Assembly: GCF_000426585.1 (NCBI RefSeq)
Contig: NZ_AUFQ01000003.1
Location: forward strand, 62,001-126,000
Length of the DNA: 64,000 bases
From: Segatella baroniae DSM 16972 = JCM 13447
Lineage (GTDB): Bacteria; Bacteroidota; Bacteroidia; Bacteroidales; Bacteroidaceae
Direction of reading: 5' to 3'
The translations under genes and the position numbers were made by a program. Every line of letters begins with the position of its first letter. The stretch's first letter is position 1. Under the pieces are notes generated by a model, which was not told the DNA's origin, did not search any database, and saw only the letters and a list, made by a program, of their open reading frames with translations. Positions 18,157 through 25,895 of the stretch are shown one piece after another.

Positions 18157-19700
18157 AAGTAATTTCGTAGCTGGCGACTTATCACCCGGTCATAGCCATA
18201 GATGTCGGGATATAGTCTCAACCGCCCGCTTTGATCTGGATAAATCGTGAAATAGGTTATAAACAAAGGTACCTGCGGCTTGATACCGACACTGCGCAGC
18301 AACATGTCTGTCCGCAGGGTGTCTTTTTCTCCGTCAGGCAAATTCAAATCCGGCTCTATCCTCTGCACGCCCATCGAATAAGCCAGCTTTTCCGTCAGCC
18401 GCTTGTCCTTGTCCTCCAGCATGAAAACGGCCAGTTCGTAGGGCTTCTCCACCCGGATGCACCCATGCGACACGTCTCGGTCTTGCTGTCTGAACACACC
18501 TTTAGAACTTGTGTCATGCAAGAAAACAGAGAAGTTGTTGTCGAATCTGAACACAATCCGCCCCAGCGAATTGCCCTCTCCTCCTTTCTGAGCCAGAAGA
18601 TAATCCTTGCTCGTCAGCATGTCCGCAGTTATATGTGTCGGCTCGACCACTCGTCCGCTCTTCCGTTCCTTGACAAAGAAGTTGCGGGATTGGAAATAAT
18701 CGGCGTTGCCCACATGCTTCAACACGTCTTTCCTTATGATGGATCGGGGCAAGACCCATAGCGGATTGACGTCCATCCGCTTGATTCTACTTGTCAGCAA
18801 GGGCGTTTTGGTGTCATTCGACCCACATCCTATACGCATGTTCAGCACACTGTCGCCATCCACGGCTTGAAGATGGAAGGATGGCAGATTCACGATGACG
18901 TATTTCGTGTGCATGGCAGGATAGTCGTTTTGCCGCCATCGACAGCGTTCCATGTTGCAAAGTATTCGCATCCGCTCCTGCGAACGGGGTGGATGCGCGT
19001 TCAGTTCTCTTTTCAAACGGGCATATAACGGGCCGGTAGGTTGGATTTCTTTCAGAAATGGAACCACGCTGTCGTGCTTGACCTTGTCGAGCATCTGCTG
19101 GTAAAAACGCTTGTCAAACTTGTCCGTATGTACTTCATACAGCACCCGATAGGCTGTCTTCGTTGAATCGTTGTCGACCAAGTCCAGCCGGTTCAGCACG
19201 TAGCGTGGGTTGACGAAACCGAAACGCTGGCCGATTGCATATCTGAAGAATGCTTTCGTAAGGTTGTATTCCAATCGGGCTGCCGTTCGGTTGATCGTAT
19301 GTCCCTTTCCAAAGTCAAGTTCATGAAACCGCCGAAGGTCTTCCCGCAGCTGTGCGTAACGAAACTTGTCCCTGTCGAACCCCATTTGGTCTACATCCTT
19401 TATATAGCTGGCCACAGAATCGGCTCGCCGGTCAACCCCCAGCCGGTCCAGCCAAAGAAAGGCGCCATCGCGAAGATAGTAGCTGCGCACACGATAGTCG
19501 GCCGTCATCGAGTCGACATCTTCATGCGCCAGTCTCAGAAGCTCCGCTTGGATTTCCTTCTTGTCCATCCGATACTCCGCCCTCCCGAATCCGACAAACG
19601 GAGCCAGCGTCAAGCTCACGTTGGGGTTCTTCACGCCTCCGCCGCATGAGCACAAGAGGGATGAAAAAATGAAAAGGAACAAAAGGAAGTTGGGTTTCAA
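18153..19700 (-). CDS. Lipoprotein L,D-transpeptidase (YkuD catalytic domain)
   Basis: This 515-aa protein begins with a lipoprotein signal (LLFLFIFSSLLCSCGGG, lipobox LCSC). A long N-terminal domain resembling that of YcbB-type enzymes follows. The YkuD domain occupies about residues 270-450, with catalytic Cys414 in DVSHGCIRVEKP. The family forms 3-3 cross-links in peptidoglycan. The usable start is TTG at 19700, since the next Met would remove the signal peptide. It starts 10 nt after the T9SS-tail-like gene and ends overlapping the ECF sigma gene. Cell-wall remodelling is therefore physically coupled to an ECF sigma factor. Confidence 0.92.
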   Translation of the reverse strand: MKPNFLLFLFIFSSLLCSCGGGVKNPNVSLTLAPFVGFGRAEYRMDKKEIQAELLRLAHEDVDSMTADYRVRSYYLRDGAFLWLDRLGVDRRADSVASYIKDVDQMGFDRDKFRYAQLREDLRRFHELDFGKGHTINRTAARLEYNLTKAFFRYAIGQRFGFVNPRYVLNRLDLVDNDSTKTAYRVLYEVHTDKFDKRFYQQMLDKVKHDSVVPFLKEIQPTGPLYARLKRELNAHPPRSQERMRILCNMERCRWRQNDYPAMHTKYVIVNLPSFHLQAVDGDSVLNMRIGCGSNDTKTPLLTSRIKRMDVNPLWVLPRSIIRKDVLKHVGNADYFQSRNFFVKERKSGRVVEPTHITADMLTSKDYLLAQKGGEGNSLGRIVFRFDNNFSVFLHDTSSKGVFRQQDRDVSHGCIRVEKPYELAVFMLEDKDKRLTEKLAYSMGVQRIEPDLNLPDGEKDTLRTDMLLRSVGIKPQVPLFITYFTIYPDQSGRLRLYPDIYGYDRVISRQLRNYF

Positions 19701-19710
19701 AATGCAAGGA

Positions 19711-20022
19711 TTATCTTAAATAAATCTTACGCGCAAACGTACCGACCTTTACAATGTAGCAACCTCTATCCAACGCCAAGTCAACACGCTTGTCCGCGCT
19801 GTCCACGACCAGCGTCTTCACCAAGGCACCCGTCACATTGTAAATATACAGCCTTTGCCCCGCCGCATTCAAGATGCGCAATGTCCCACCTTCAATCGAC
19901 ACCTCTATCTTGAGTTGCCACAATTGCTCTTGCGGCTCTCCGGCTGTTCCCGCCAGCGAGCGAACCGGCATGCCAAGCAAAACCGGCAGCAAGAGTGCGA
20001 TTGAGAAAAGGCGATTCGTCAT
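19711..20022 (-). CDS. Small secreted protein with T9SS type A-like C-terminal tail
   Basis: The start at 20022 gives 103 aa with a clear signal peptide (MTNRLFSIALLLPVLLGMPV); an upstream extension to 20091 lacks support. The last ~65 residues resemble the Por_Secre_tail/T9SS sorting domain: IEGGTLRILNAAGQRLYIYN, VTGALVKTLVVDS and GCYIVKVGTFARKIYLR. Almost nothing lies between signal peptide and tail, so it is essentially a stand-alone tail. It may be a remnant of a larger exported protein or a small surface anchor. It is the first gene of the L,D-transpeptidase/sigma run and has a likely promoter. Confidence 0.75.
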   Translation of the reverse strand: MTNRLFSIALLLPVLLGMPVRSLAGTAGEPQEQLWQLKIEVSIEGGTLRILNAAGQRLYIYNVTGALVKTLVVDSADKRVDLALDRGCYIVKVGTFARKIYLR

Positions 20023-20047
20023 GCTAATCCTATCGTTACTTATTAGG

Positions 20048-20077
20048 CAAAGATATAAATTATTGATGAAACACAAG
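20048..20077 (-). promoter_or_regulatory. Promoter of the T9SS-tail/L,D-transpeptidase operon
   Basis: Minus-strand CTTG at 20077-20074, an 18-nt spacer and TATCTTTG at 20055-20048, with a leader of about 20-25 nt. The -33 box has one mismatch. Confidence 0.55.
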
Positions 20078-20132
20078 TGCGGCGCGCGCAACTTATTGTC
20101 TATTTACGATTATTTAACACGCGCTTGTAAAA

Positions 20133-20828
20133 CTATTGTCGTTGCATTGACAATGCCTGTCCGATTAAATTCTTCTGATACTCCGTCAATCCTGTGGGCA
20201 GCGTGACGTTGTACGTGATGATCAGATCGCCCATGGTGCCGTCGCCTCGGTCATAGCCCTTGCCCCGCAAACGGACTTTTGTTCCGTTCTGCGTCTCCGG
20301 CTTTACTTTCAAGCGCACCTTTTGCCCATCATTCAGCTGAATGACGACCTCACCACCCAGCAATGCCGTTTTCAGGTCGATGTTCACGCTGGCGTTCATC
20401 ATGCCCGAACCGCCGGATCCCTGCCTGGTTCTGCGGCTACCAGCCTTGGTGCTGCTGCCAAAAAGGTCTTGGAAGAAGCTGGAGAAGCCTCCTCCTGATC
20501 CGAACGAAGAGAAGTCGAAGCCTTCAAACGGTGATCCGCCTGCACTACTCCACTCATAACTGCTTCCACTCCGGCCGCTCTGACCGCCATTGAACATGTC
20601 AGCCTCACGCCACTGCGCGCCATATTGGTCATACTTTTTGCGCTTGTCGGGATCAGACAATACATCATAAGCTTCGTTCAAAGCCTGAAATTTCGCTTTC
20701 GCCTTCGGGTCATTTGGATGCAAATCCGGATGAAACTCCTTGGCCCGCTTCCGATAGGCGTTTCTAATATCCTTTTGGGGAATGTCTTTCGAGACGCCCA
20801 AAATCTTATAATAGTCGATAAATGCCAT
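20133..20828 (-). CDS. Short CbpA/DnaJ-type J-domain protein
   Basis: A 231-aa co-chaperone with an N-terminal J domain (residues 1-70; DYYKILGVSKDIPQKDIRNA and the HPD motif in KEFHPDLHPNDP). A long Gly/Ser/Phe-rich linker follows (about 85-145). A single C-terminal peptide-binding domain closes it (VNIDLKTALLGGEVVIQLND; VRLRGKGYDRGDGTMGDLII). Full CbpA proteins are near 300 aa and carry a second C-terminal beta domain, so this one is shortened. No CbpM-like gene is adjacent. The start is preceded by a perfect AGGAGG, which is rare here. It should stimulate DnaK ATPase. Confidence 0.9.
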   Translation of the reverse strand: MAFIDYYKILGVSKDIPQKDIRNAYRKRAKEFHPDLHPNDPKAKAKFQALNEAYDVLSDPDKRKKYDQYGAQWREADMFNGGQSGRSGSSYEWSSAGGSPFEGFDFSSFGSGGGFSSFFQDLFGSSTKAGSRRTRQGSGGSGMMNASVNIDLKTALLGGEVVIQLNDGQKVRLKVKPETQNGTKVRLRGKGYDRGDGTMGDLIITYNVTLPTGLTEYQKNLIGQALSMQRQ

Positions 20829-20836
20829 AATTCAAA

Positions 20837-20842
20837 CCTCCT
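20837..20842 (-). promoter_or_regulatory. Perfect Shine-Dalgarno AGGAGG before the J-domain gene
   Basis: AGGAGG on the minus strand, 8 nt before the ATG at 20828. Bacteroidota genes mostly lack such sites, and most starts in this window do too. Confidence 0.7.
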
Positions 20843-20940
20843 GGTTATAATTCATTACACCATGTTTCGCAGCAAAAAGCATGCCTATGCGCTGAAAGGA
20901 CACACCTGTCTCGCCATCGCAGCATGTTGGGAGATTTTAA

Positions 20941-21074
20941 AAGCTGCCTTTTCGCCATGCGAAAGGGTCGCTTCTGTCTTGCGAAAAGGCTGCTTCTGTC
21001 TTGTGAAAGGGCTGCTTCTGTCTTGCGAAAGGGTTGCTGCTGCCTTGCGAAAGGGCTGCTTCTGTCTTTCAAAA
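20941..21074. repeat. 22-bp tandem repeat array, locus 2 (best preserved)
   Basis: Six direct units: 20941-20964 (24 nt, divergent), then five units of exactly 22 nt at 20965, 20987, 21009, 21031 and 21053. The consensus is GGGCTGCTTCTGTCTTGCGA followed by AA. There are no unique spacers. The period is not a multiple of 3, which argues against coding. Confidence 0.85.
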
Positions 21075-21148
21075 GCTAACCTTTGAGCAACCAATTGCCA
21101 CCCTTTTACCTGGAGGGGACGTCCACGGTCATCACAGCTGTCTTTGGG

Positions 21149-21534
21149 CGACCCTTCCAGGGTCGATGTCTGTCCGGTCTTTTATCCCCCTGGTCACTCC
21201 GCTTCGCAGAGACGACCAGGGGTTACTGAGCGATGAAGCCTCCGGCTTCACTCCCTGCGCAACCTGCGACAGGCATTTCTTTATATCCAACCAGCTTATG
21301 GGGACATGGTCATGGTGCATTGCGCATACAACCGCGTAGCGGTTGGTCCTTTTAGAGCAGGGGTGCGAGCGAAGCGAGCTACCCTGCCTGACACATGGCA
21401 GAGACATCTAGGCCGAAGGTCTTGGTCTTTTTACGTTTGTGGTGAATGTAGCTGGGTACGAAGGTTGAACCGTCGGAATTGCCTATTGACTTTAAAGCAT
21501 AAGGAGGCACGAGCTACAAGGGCGATATGATGGA
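21149..21534 (-). repeat. Hairpin-mosaic repeat, full copy A
   Basis: A series of small palindromes: CGACCCTTCCAGGGTCG (21149-21165), CCCCTGGTC/GACCAGGGG arms (21187-21195 and 21214-21222), GAAGCCTCCGGCTTC, AACCGCGTAGCGGTT and GCGAGCGAAGCGAGC. Its reverse complement matches copy B over the left half and copy C over the right half. Confidence 0.75.
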
Positions 21535-21587
21535 CATATGTATTGATTGAAAATAAGTTTTCCCGCAAAAAGCGATGGTTCAAATGT

Positions 21588-21813
21588 AAAAAGACCAACC
21601 GACAAGGCGGTTGCATGCACAGTGCAGGCGGTTGCATGTGCAATACACCATGAGCATGTCTCCATGAACCGATTAGGTATAAAGAAATGCCTGTCGCAGG
21701 CTACTCAGGAAGTGAAGCCAGAGGCTTCATCGCTCAGTAACCCCTGGTCATCTCTGCGAAGCGGAGTGACCAGGGGATAGAAGACCAAGCGGAAATCGAC
21801 CCTGGAAGGGTCG
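21588..21813 (+). repeat. Hairpin-mosaic repeat, partial copy B (inverted to A)
   Basis: Matches the reverse complement of the left half of copy A, from GACCAACCG to CGACCCTGGAAGGGTCG. It keeps the long CCCCTGGTCA/TGACCAGGGG hairpin (21741-21750 with 21767-21776) and carries a small internal duplication of GGCGGTTGCATG. Confidence 0.75.
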
Positions 21814-21968
21814 ACAGATGGATAGCGGCACACCTCCCCGGTCATCCTGCGGCATGACCGGGGGTACGGAGAGGTGAAGCCGCTGGCTTCAACACCCGCA
21901 GGAAAGCCTCGGGGCCGTCATGCGAGCCTGCCCGCCCACCATCAAGGGGCAGCCGCCCGCAGCCATGG

Positions 21969-22210
21969 TCATCATATCGACCTTGCAGCTCGTGCCTCCT
22001 CATGCTTCAAAATCAATTGACAATTCCGAGGTTCAGCCTTCGTACCCAGCTACATTTACCACAAACTTAAAAAGGCCAAGACCTTCGGCCTAGTTTTCTC
22101 TGTTACTGGCCAGGCAGGGTAGCTCGCTTTGCTCGCAACCCTGCTCTAAAGAGACCAACCGCCAAGGCGGTAGTGCGCAGTGCACCATGGCTATGCTCCT
22201 ATGAACCGAC
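21969..22210 (+). repeat. Hairpin-mosaic repeat, partial copy C (inverted to A)
   Basis: Matches the reverse complement of the right half of copy A (GCTCGTGCCTCCTCATGCTT through GACCAACCGCCAAGGCGGT). It runs on to ATGAACCGA as in copy B, where similarity stops next to the transposase remnant. Confidence 0.72.
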
Positions 22211-22233
22211 CTGACACAGTCCACTTTACACTC

Positions 22234-22427
22234 TCATATTTCACGAAGATAGTCAAATCGCCTTATAACCGCATGGAGCATCACGGCAAGGTGCTGATAG
22301 GCATTGAAATGTTTGACATGGCGTTCTCCACCATTTTACGGCTATATTTTAGAATTTCATGCTTATCGAGCAAATTTATCAATTGTCCATATATTGGCTG
22401 TCCGGTAAAATGTGTACCTTTATTCAT
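22234..22427 (-). pseudogene. IS4-like (DUF4372-type) transposase N-terminal remnant, frameshifted
   Basis: From ATG at 22427 the frame reads MNKGTHFTGQPIYGQLINLL, typical of the N-terminus of DUF4372 IS4-family transposases of Bacteroidota. After a frameshift in a short T run (plus strand about 22334-22337) the other frame continues GERHVKHFNAYQHLAVMLHA and then VIRRFDYLREI before a stop at 22234. Only about 65 of roughly 380-400 residues remain, so it is inactive. The adjoining mosaic copy C ends about 25 bp away. The element left no recognisable inverted repeats. This is fossil evidence of transposition inside the repeat island. Confidence 0.8.
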
Positions 22428-22566
22428 AGTTACTGATTGATATTTGACACAAGCAAAAGTAACGGAAAGGGCTGAATTCCAAGAGAGGAAGACAGCCCTA
22501 ATTTTTATATTGTCCAAAAAGTATTAGCGGACAGTGATAATTTCAAATCCCAAAGACCGATTGGGG

Positions 22567-23304
22567 TTATTCCGCAGCCTCTTCCGGCTTCATGTTGGTG
22601 TACACCGTCTGAACGTCGTCAAACTCTTCAAGTTTCTCCACCATCTTGTCAATCGTTTCACGATCTTCGGCCGTGACGTCCTTCAAGTCGTTGGGGATGT
22701 AGGTAAACTCGGCCCCCGTCACTTCAAAGCCTTCCGCTTCGAGATGTTTTTGGATGTCGCCAAAACTCTTCGGGTCGCCATAGATGGTTACTTCGCCCAA
22801 CTCCTCGTCTTCGTCAAACTCATCTTCAACGCCATAATCAATCAAGTCGAGAATCAACTCATCCATGTCAAGGCCGTCTTTCTTCTTGAAAGTGAACACA
22901 CTCTTGTGGGCGAACAGGAAGGAAAGGCTGCCGGTCGTTCCCATGTTGCCGTTGAACTTGTTGAAGATGGAGCGTACATCGGCGACGGTGCGGGTCGTGT
23001 TGTCTGTCAAGGTGTCGACAAAAACAGCCACACCATGAGGGCCATAGCCTTCATAAGTAACCTCTTTGTATTCGCTTTGGTCTTTCCCCATCGCATTCTT
23101 GATGGCACGCTCAATGTTGTCTTTAGGCATGTTCTCGCGCTTGCAGTTGGCAATGAGCGCACGCAATGTAGGGTTGTTTTCAGGTTCCGGGCCGCCGGCT
23201 TTCACGGCTATGGCAATCTGTTTGCCAAGTTTCGTAAACGTGCGGGCCATGTGCCCCCATCTTTTCATTTTTGTCGCTTTGCGATATTCAAATGCTCTTC
23301 CCAT
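22567..23304 (-). CDS. YebC/PmpR family transcription/translation regulator
   Basis: This 245-aa protein matches the YebC family from end to end: an N-terminal basic helical domain (TKLGKQIAIAVKAGG, NPTLRALIANCKRENMPKDN), then VTYEGYGPHGVAVFVDTLTD and NGNMGTTGSLSFLF, and an acidic C-terminal part. The N-terminus differs slightly from the usual MAGHSKWANIKHRK (here MGRAFEYRKATKMKRWGHMA), a form I associate with Bacteroidota. Older work treated YebC as a DNA-binding regulator; newer work links the family to translation of difficult sequences. It lies 55 bp after pheT on the same strand. Confidence 0.93.
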   Translation of the reverse strand: MGRAFEYRKATKMKRWGHMARTFTKLGKQIAIAVKAGGPEPENNPTLRALIANCKRENMPKDNIERAIKNAMGKDQSEYKEVTYEGYGPHGVAVFVDTLTDNTTRTVADVRSIFNKFNGNMGTTGSLSFLFAHKSVFTFKKKDGLDMDELILDLIDYGVEDEFDEDEELGEVTIYGDPKSFGDIQKHLEAEGFEVTGAEFTYIPNDLKDVTAEDRETIDKMVEKLEEFDDVQTVYTNMKPEEAAE

Positions 23305-23359
23305 TGGAATTATATTTTATAAACTTTCTTATGATATTACAATAGTTATAGTCTGCCCA

Positions 23360-25828
23360 TCAGCGGAGTTGCGCATCCAGTTTGCCCGTAAGATTGGCGA
23401 TGAGTTTCTTCATGATGGCCTCGATCTGCTTTTCGTTCAAGGTCTTTTCATCATCCTGAAGAATGAAGTTCACGGCATAGCTCTTCTTTCCGGCCGGCAG
23501 ATTCTTGCCTTCGTACACGTCAAAGAGTTCAACCTGCTTCAACAGTTTCTTTTCAGTTTGTTTGGCTATATCCTCTATCTGCTTGAAAGAGACGCTCTTG
23601 TCAATGAGCAGTGCCAAGTCGCGGCTGACAGATGGGAATTTGCCCACTTCCGAGAACACCACTTCCTGCTTGCTTGCCGCCTTTGTCAGTGCCGTCCAGT
23701 CGATGTCGGCGAAGAACACTTCGTTGGCAATGTCGAATGCCTTGCGGACAGTCTGGGCCAGAATGCCCGCCTCGGCGATGACGCGCCCGTTTCTGGTTTC
23801 GTATGCAATCGCCTTGGAGAAGATGTTGTTGCCGCTCTCTTTCACGACAAGCTTTTCGGCAGAGAGGCCTACTCGCAGAAAGACATTTTGCACGTATGCC
23901 TTCAGCTCATAGAAACTACTGTCTTCATCCGGGTGAGCCCAGCTTCCAGAGACACGCTTGCCGGTGACCCAAAGTCCGAGATGTTGGTTCTGCCTGTATG
24001 CTCTGATGGGTGAATCCTCCGTCCGCTTGTCTTGATGGAAGGCGTAGGTGTTGCCAAACTCAAAGAATTTCAGGTTCGGATTCTTGCGGTTTGCGTTGCG
24101 CACAATGCTCTCCAAGCCACCAAAGAGTATCGTCTGGCGCATGACGCCCAGGTCGGCGCTCAGCGGATTCATCACCTTCACCGTTGAAGATTCAGGGTAT
24201 GCGTTGAGTTCCTGCGCCGCGTAATATGACAATTTTGACAGCGAATTGTTCAGAATTTCATTGAAGCCGCAGCCGACAAGCTGTTCGCTGATGATGTTGT
24301 GGAGTTTGTACAGCCTGTCCTCGTCACCCTGCACGGTCAACGAACTTTTCAGTTGCGTGGGAATCTCCACATTATTATAACCATAGATGCGGAGTATGTC
24401 CTCCACGACATCGCACGGCCGCTGAACATCCACTCTGTAAGCCGGCACCAACAGTTCGAGTCCCGCTTCCGATTCTGAGACGATTTTCATCTCCAGGCTG
24501 GTCACGATGTTCTTGATTGTCTCATGGCCAATCTCCTTGCCTATCAACGTGTGGACGTAGTCATACTTCAACGACACGGCAAAATCTTCTAATTTAGAGG
24601 GATATACATCCTTTATCTCCATGCTGACTTTACCTCCGGCCAGCTCTTTGCACAGGATGGCGGCCTGCTTCAGCGCGTAAACCTGCCCATTGGGGTCGAT
24701 TCCGCGTTCAAACCTGAACGACGAATCGGTGGAAAGTCCGTGGCGGCGTGCGCTTTTCCGAATCCATGTGGGGTGGAAATAAGCGCTCTCCAAGACCACG
24801 TTCCGTGTCGTTTCATAGGTGCCGCTACCCTTTCCGCCGAACACGCCGGCGATGCACATGGGTGCTTCGGCATTGCAGATACTCAAATCATGCAGCCCCA
24901 ACTCGTGTTCTTCGCCGTCCAGCGTGACGAATTTCGTGCCTTCCGGTTGTGTTCTCACGACAATCTTGTGGCCTTCCACCATGTCGGCGTCGAAACAGTG
25001 CATGGGCTGACCATAGGCCATCATGATGTAGTTGGTGATGTCCACGATGTTGTTGATGGGCCGCAGGCCGATGACGCGAAGTTTGTTCTGGAGCCATTCC
25101 GGACTTTCTTTCACTTCGCAGCCGGTCAAGCTGACGCAGGCGTAGCGCTTGCAGGCTTCCGTATTCTCGATGGTCACGTCGATGGGCAGGTCGTTGTCGT
25201 CTACGGCGAAGGCCGAGCAGTCAGGCCGGTGCAGGCTCGTCGTGTAGCCGTTTTGCTTGAGCCACGCATACAGGTCGCGGGCCACGCCGTAGTGGCTCAA
25301 CGCATCGGCACGATTGGCCGTGATGTCTATTTCCATCACCCAGTCGCTTTCCAAATGATAGTATTCGGCGGCCGGTGTTCCTACGACAGCGTCGTCCGGC
25401 AGGACGATGATGCCATCGTGGCTGGTGCCGACACCGATTTCGTCTTCCGCGCAAATCATGCCAAAGCTGTCTACTCCACGCAATTTGCTCTTCTTTATCG
25501 TGAAACTTTCGTCGCCGTCATACAGCACGCAGCCCAGGTCGGCTACAATCACCTTCTGTCCGGCGGCGACATTCGGAGCCCCGCAGACGATTTGTTGCGC
25601 TTCTCCACGGCCCAAGTCAACCGTCGTCACGTGCAGGTGATCGGAATTTGGGTGAGGTTCACAGGTCAACACCTTTCCAACGTAAAGGCCCTTGAGGCCG
25701 CCTTTGACGCTTTGAACTTCCTCCAAAGCTCCAACTTCAAGTCCGCACGAAGTCAGCGCGTCGGCCGTTTGCTGCGGAGTGAGGTCGAAGTCTACATATT
25801 CTTTCAGCCACTTGTAAGAAATATTCAT
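23360..25828 (-). CDS. pheT: Phenylalanine-tRNA ligase beta subunit
   Basis: The start at 25828 (MNISYKWLKEYVDFDLTPQQ) is the family N-terminus and gives 822 aa; 22 extra upstream codons are not conserved. It has an EMAP-like tRNA-binding domain (about 40-155; CEPHPNSDHLHVTTVDLGRG), the B3/B4 editing domain, B5, a catalytic-like core (FRFERGIDPNG) and a C-terminal anticodon-binding FDX-ACB domain (FPSVSRDLALLIDKSVSFKQ). It pairs with PheS, which is not in this window. It has its own promoter, and yebC follows. Confidence 0.97.
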   Translation of the reverse strand: MNISYKWLKEYVDFDLTPQQTADALTSCGLEVGALEEVQSVKGGLKGLYVGKVLTCEPHPNSDHLHVTTVDLGRGEAQQIVCGAPNVAAGQKVIVADLGCVLYDGDESFTIKKSKLRGVDSFGMICAEDEIGVGTSHDGIIVLPDDAVVGTPAAEYYHLESDWVMEIDITANRADALSHYGVARDLYAWLKQNGYTTSLHRPDCSAFAVDDNDLPIDVTIENTEACKRYACVSLTGCEVKESPEWLQNKLRVIGLRPINNIVDITNYIMMAYGQPMHCFDADMVEGHKIVVRTQPEGTKFVTLDGEEHELGLHDLSICNAEAPMCIAGVFGGKGSGTYETTRNVVLESAYFHPTWIRKSARRHGLSTDSSFRFERGIDPNGQVYALKQAAILCKELAGGKVSMEIKDVYPSKLEDFAVSLKYDYVHTLIGKEIGHETIKNIVTSLEMKIVSESEAGLELLVPAYRVDVQRPCDVVEDILRIYGYNNVEIPTQLKSSLTVQGDEDRLYKLHNIISEQLVGCGFNEILNNSLSKLSYYAAQELNAYPESSTVKVMNPLSADLGVMRQTILFGGLESIVRNANRKNPNLKFFEFGNTYAFHQDKRTEDSPIRAYRQNQHLGLWVTGKRVSGSWAHPDEDSSFYELKAYVQNVFLRVGLSAEKLVVKESGNNIFSKAIAYETRNGRVIAEAGILAQTVRKAFDIANEVFFADIDWTALTKAASKQEVVFSEVGKFPSVSRDLALLIDKSVSFKQIEDIAKQTEKKLLKQVELFDVYEGKNLPAGKKSYAVNFILQDDEKTLNEKQIEAIMKKLIANLTGKLDAQLR

Positions 25829-25864
25829 ATATGATTCTTGTATTATATGTTCACAAAAACGATG

Positions 25865-25895
25865 CAAAAATACGACTTTTCTCGCAGGTGGCAAA
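25865..25895 (-). promoter_or_regulatory. pheT promoter (TTTG-N19-TATTTTTG)
   Basis: Minus-strand TTTG at 25895-25892, 19-nt spacer, TATTTTTG at 25872-25865, about 37 nt upstream of the start. Confidence 0.7.

Larger units (their letters stand above)
21075..22566. other. Non-coding island with hairpin-rich repeats and a transposase remnant
   Basis: Together with 20829-21074 this 1.7-kb interval has no intact gene. It holds one complete and two partial copies of a palindrome mosaic, a related degenerate block (21816-21965, including CCCCGGTCAT...ATGACCGGGG), and the remains of an IS transposase. Short frames here are translations of the repeats and share the peptide NPWSSLRSGVTRG in inverted copies. 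Confidence 0.6.

Noticed and set aside
20941..21074. Possible CRISPR array
   Set aside because: Units are contiguous 22-mers without unique spacers, and no cas genes are nearby.
21132..21407. Small proteins encoded in the repeat island (also 21547-21780)
   Set aside because: Both frames are translations of inverted copies of the same hairpin repeat; similarity follows the DNA palindromes, with no start signals.
22180..22440. 86-codon plus-strand frame
   Set aside because: It runs antisense to the transposase remnant and across the repeat boundary.
24740..25834. 364-codon plus-strand frame opposite pheT
   Set aside because: It lies fully inside conserved pheT sequence and shows no family motifs.
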